DNA from: Bacteroidota bacterium
Lineage (GTDB): Bacteria; Bacteroidota; Bacteroidia; Chitinophagales; LD1
Length of the DNA stretch: 6,618 nt
NCBI GenBank assembly: GCA_003165135.1
Contig: PLSN01000196.1
Span: 2,600-9,217, forward strand
Direction: 5' to 3'
Notes under the pieces: generated by a model
Told to the model about the DNA's origin: nothing
The model's input: only the letters and a program-made list of their open reading frames with translations
Databases searched by the model: none
In this document: positions 6,500 through 6,618 of the stretch, piece after piece
Position numbering within the stretch: position 1 is the first letter of the stretch
Layout of the letters: every line of letters begins with the position of its first letter
Program-made: the position numbers and the translations under genes

Positions 6500-6618
6500 T
6501 GTTTACAGGTATCATCGAATCTCTCGGCAAAGTAAGCGCGCTGGAAAACCACAAAGGCAATCTCGAGCTATGGGTCAGTTCTCCTATCTCGTCTCAGCTC
6601 AGGATCGACCAGAGTGTT
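6499..6618 (+). CDS. ribE: Riboflavin synthase alpha chain, N-terminal part (cut by window edge)
   Basis: The first 40 codons begin MFTGIIESLGKVSALE, the hallmark N-terminus of riboflavin synthase, and continue through WVSSPISSQLRIDQSV, just before the expected substrate-binding segment of the first lumazine-binding domain. The enzyme converts two molecules of 6,7-dimethyl-8-ribityllumazine into riboflavin and 5-amino-6-ribitylaminouracil, the last step of riboflavin synthesis, in the cytoplasm. The family is usually about 200 residues, so some four fifths of the gene lies beyond the window. Its ATG (6499-6501) shares one base with the TAA of the surface-protein gene, giving TAATG and suggesting translational coupling. 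No separate promoter or FMN riboswitch is visible between the two genes, as there is no space for one. Confidence 0.9.
   Translation, partial: MFTGIIESLGKVSALENHKGNLELWVSSPISSQLRIDQSV

Noticed and set aside
1..6618. CRISPR arrays, tRNA/rRNA genes, insertion sequences, toxin-antitoxin or phage-defence genes
   Set aside because: I saw no regularly spaced direct repeats, tRNA-like cloverleaf, transposase motif or defence domain. The non-coding gaps are only about 100 bases or less.

Overview
The window looks like chromosomal DNA from a member of the Bacteroidota, probably near the Chitinophagales or Sphingobacteria. Three things suggest this. A 940-residue surface protein ends in a gliding-motility-associated, type IX secretion (T9SS) type B sorting domain. 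Gene starts lack Shine-Dalgarno sequences. Promoter-like sequences resemble the Bacteroidota -7 box TAnnTTTG and lie very close to the start codons. All genes found are on the + strand.

Layout: (1) bases 2-118 are the last 38 codons of an unidentified gene, followed by a clear intrinsic terminator at about 142-175. (2) 220-750 encodes a DinB/YfiT-like four-helix-bundle protein of 176 residues. (3) 751-852 is a spacer with an AT-rich inverted repeat and a promoter-like box. (4) 853-2244 (TTG start) and 2261-3616 form a two-gene efflux operon: a TolC-family outer-membrane channel and a membrane-anchored HlyD/MacA-type adaptor. No inner-membrane transporter follows them. (5) 3617-3676 is a short spacer with a perfect TAnnTTTG match. 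(6) 3677-6499 encodes the large T9SS cargo protein: signal peptide, conserved N-terminal region of this Bacteroidota family, four Fn3-like modules and a C-terminal sorting domain. (7) Its stop codon overlaps the start of the riboflavin synthase alpha-chain gene (TAATG), of which only the first 40 codons are in the window.

How they work together: the TolC-family channel and the adaptor should form the outer and periplasmic parts of a tripartite exporter whose pump is encoded elsewhere or recruited from another locus. The surface protein and riboflavin synthase have no evident functional link, but the stop/start overlap suggests they share a transcript. I do not see a clearly new biological system here. 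The points most worth a second look are the T9SS protein/riboflavin synthase coupling, the efflux pair without a pump gene, the recurring near-leaderless promoter pattern, and the strong avoidance of ATT isoleucine codons in the adaptor gene.
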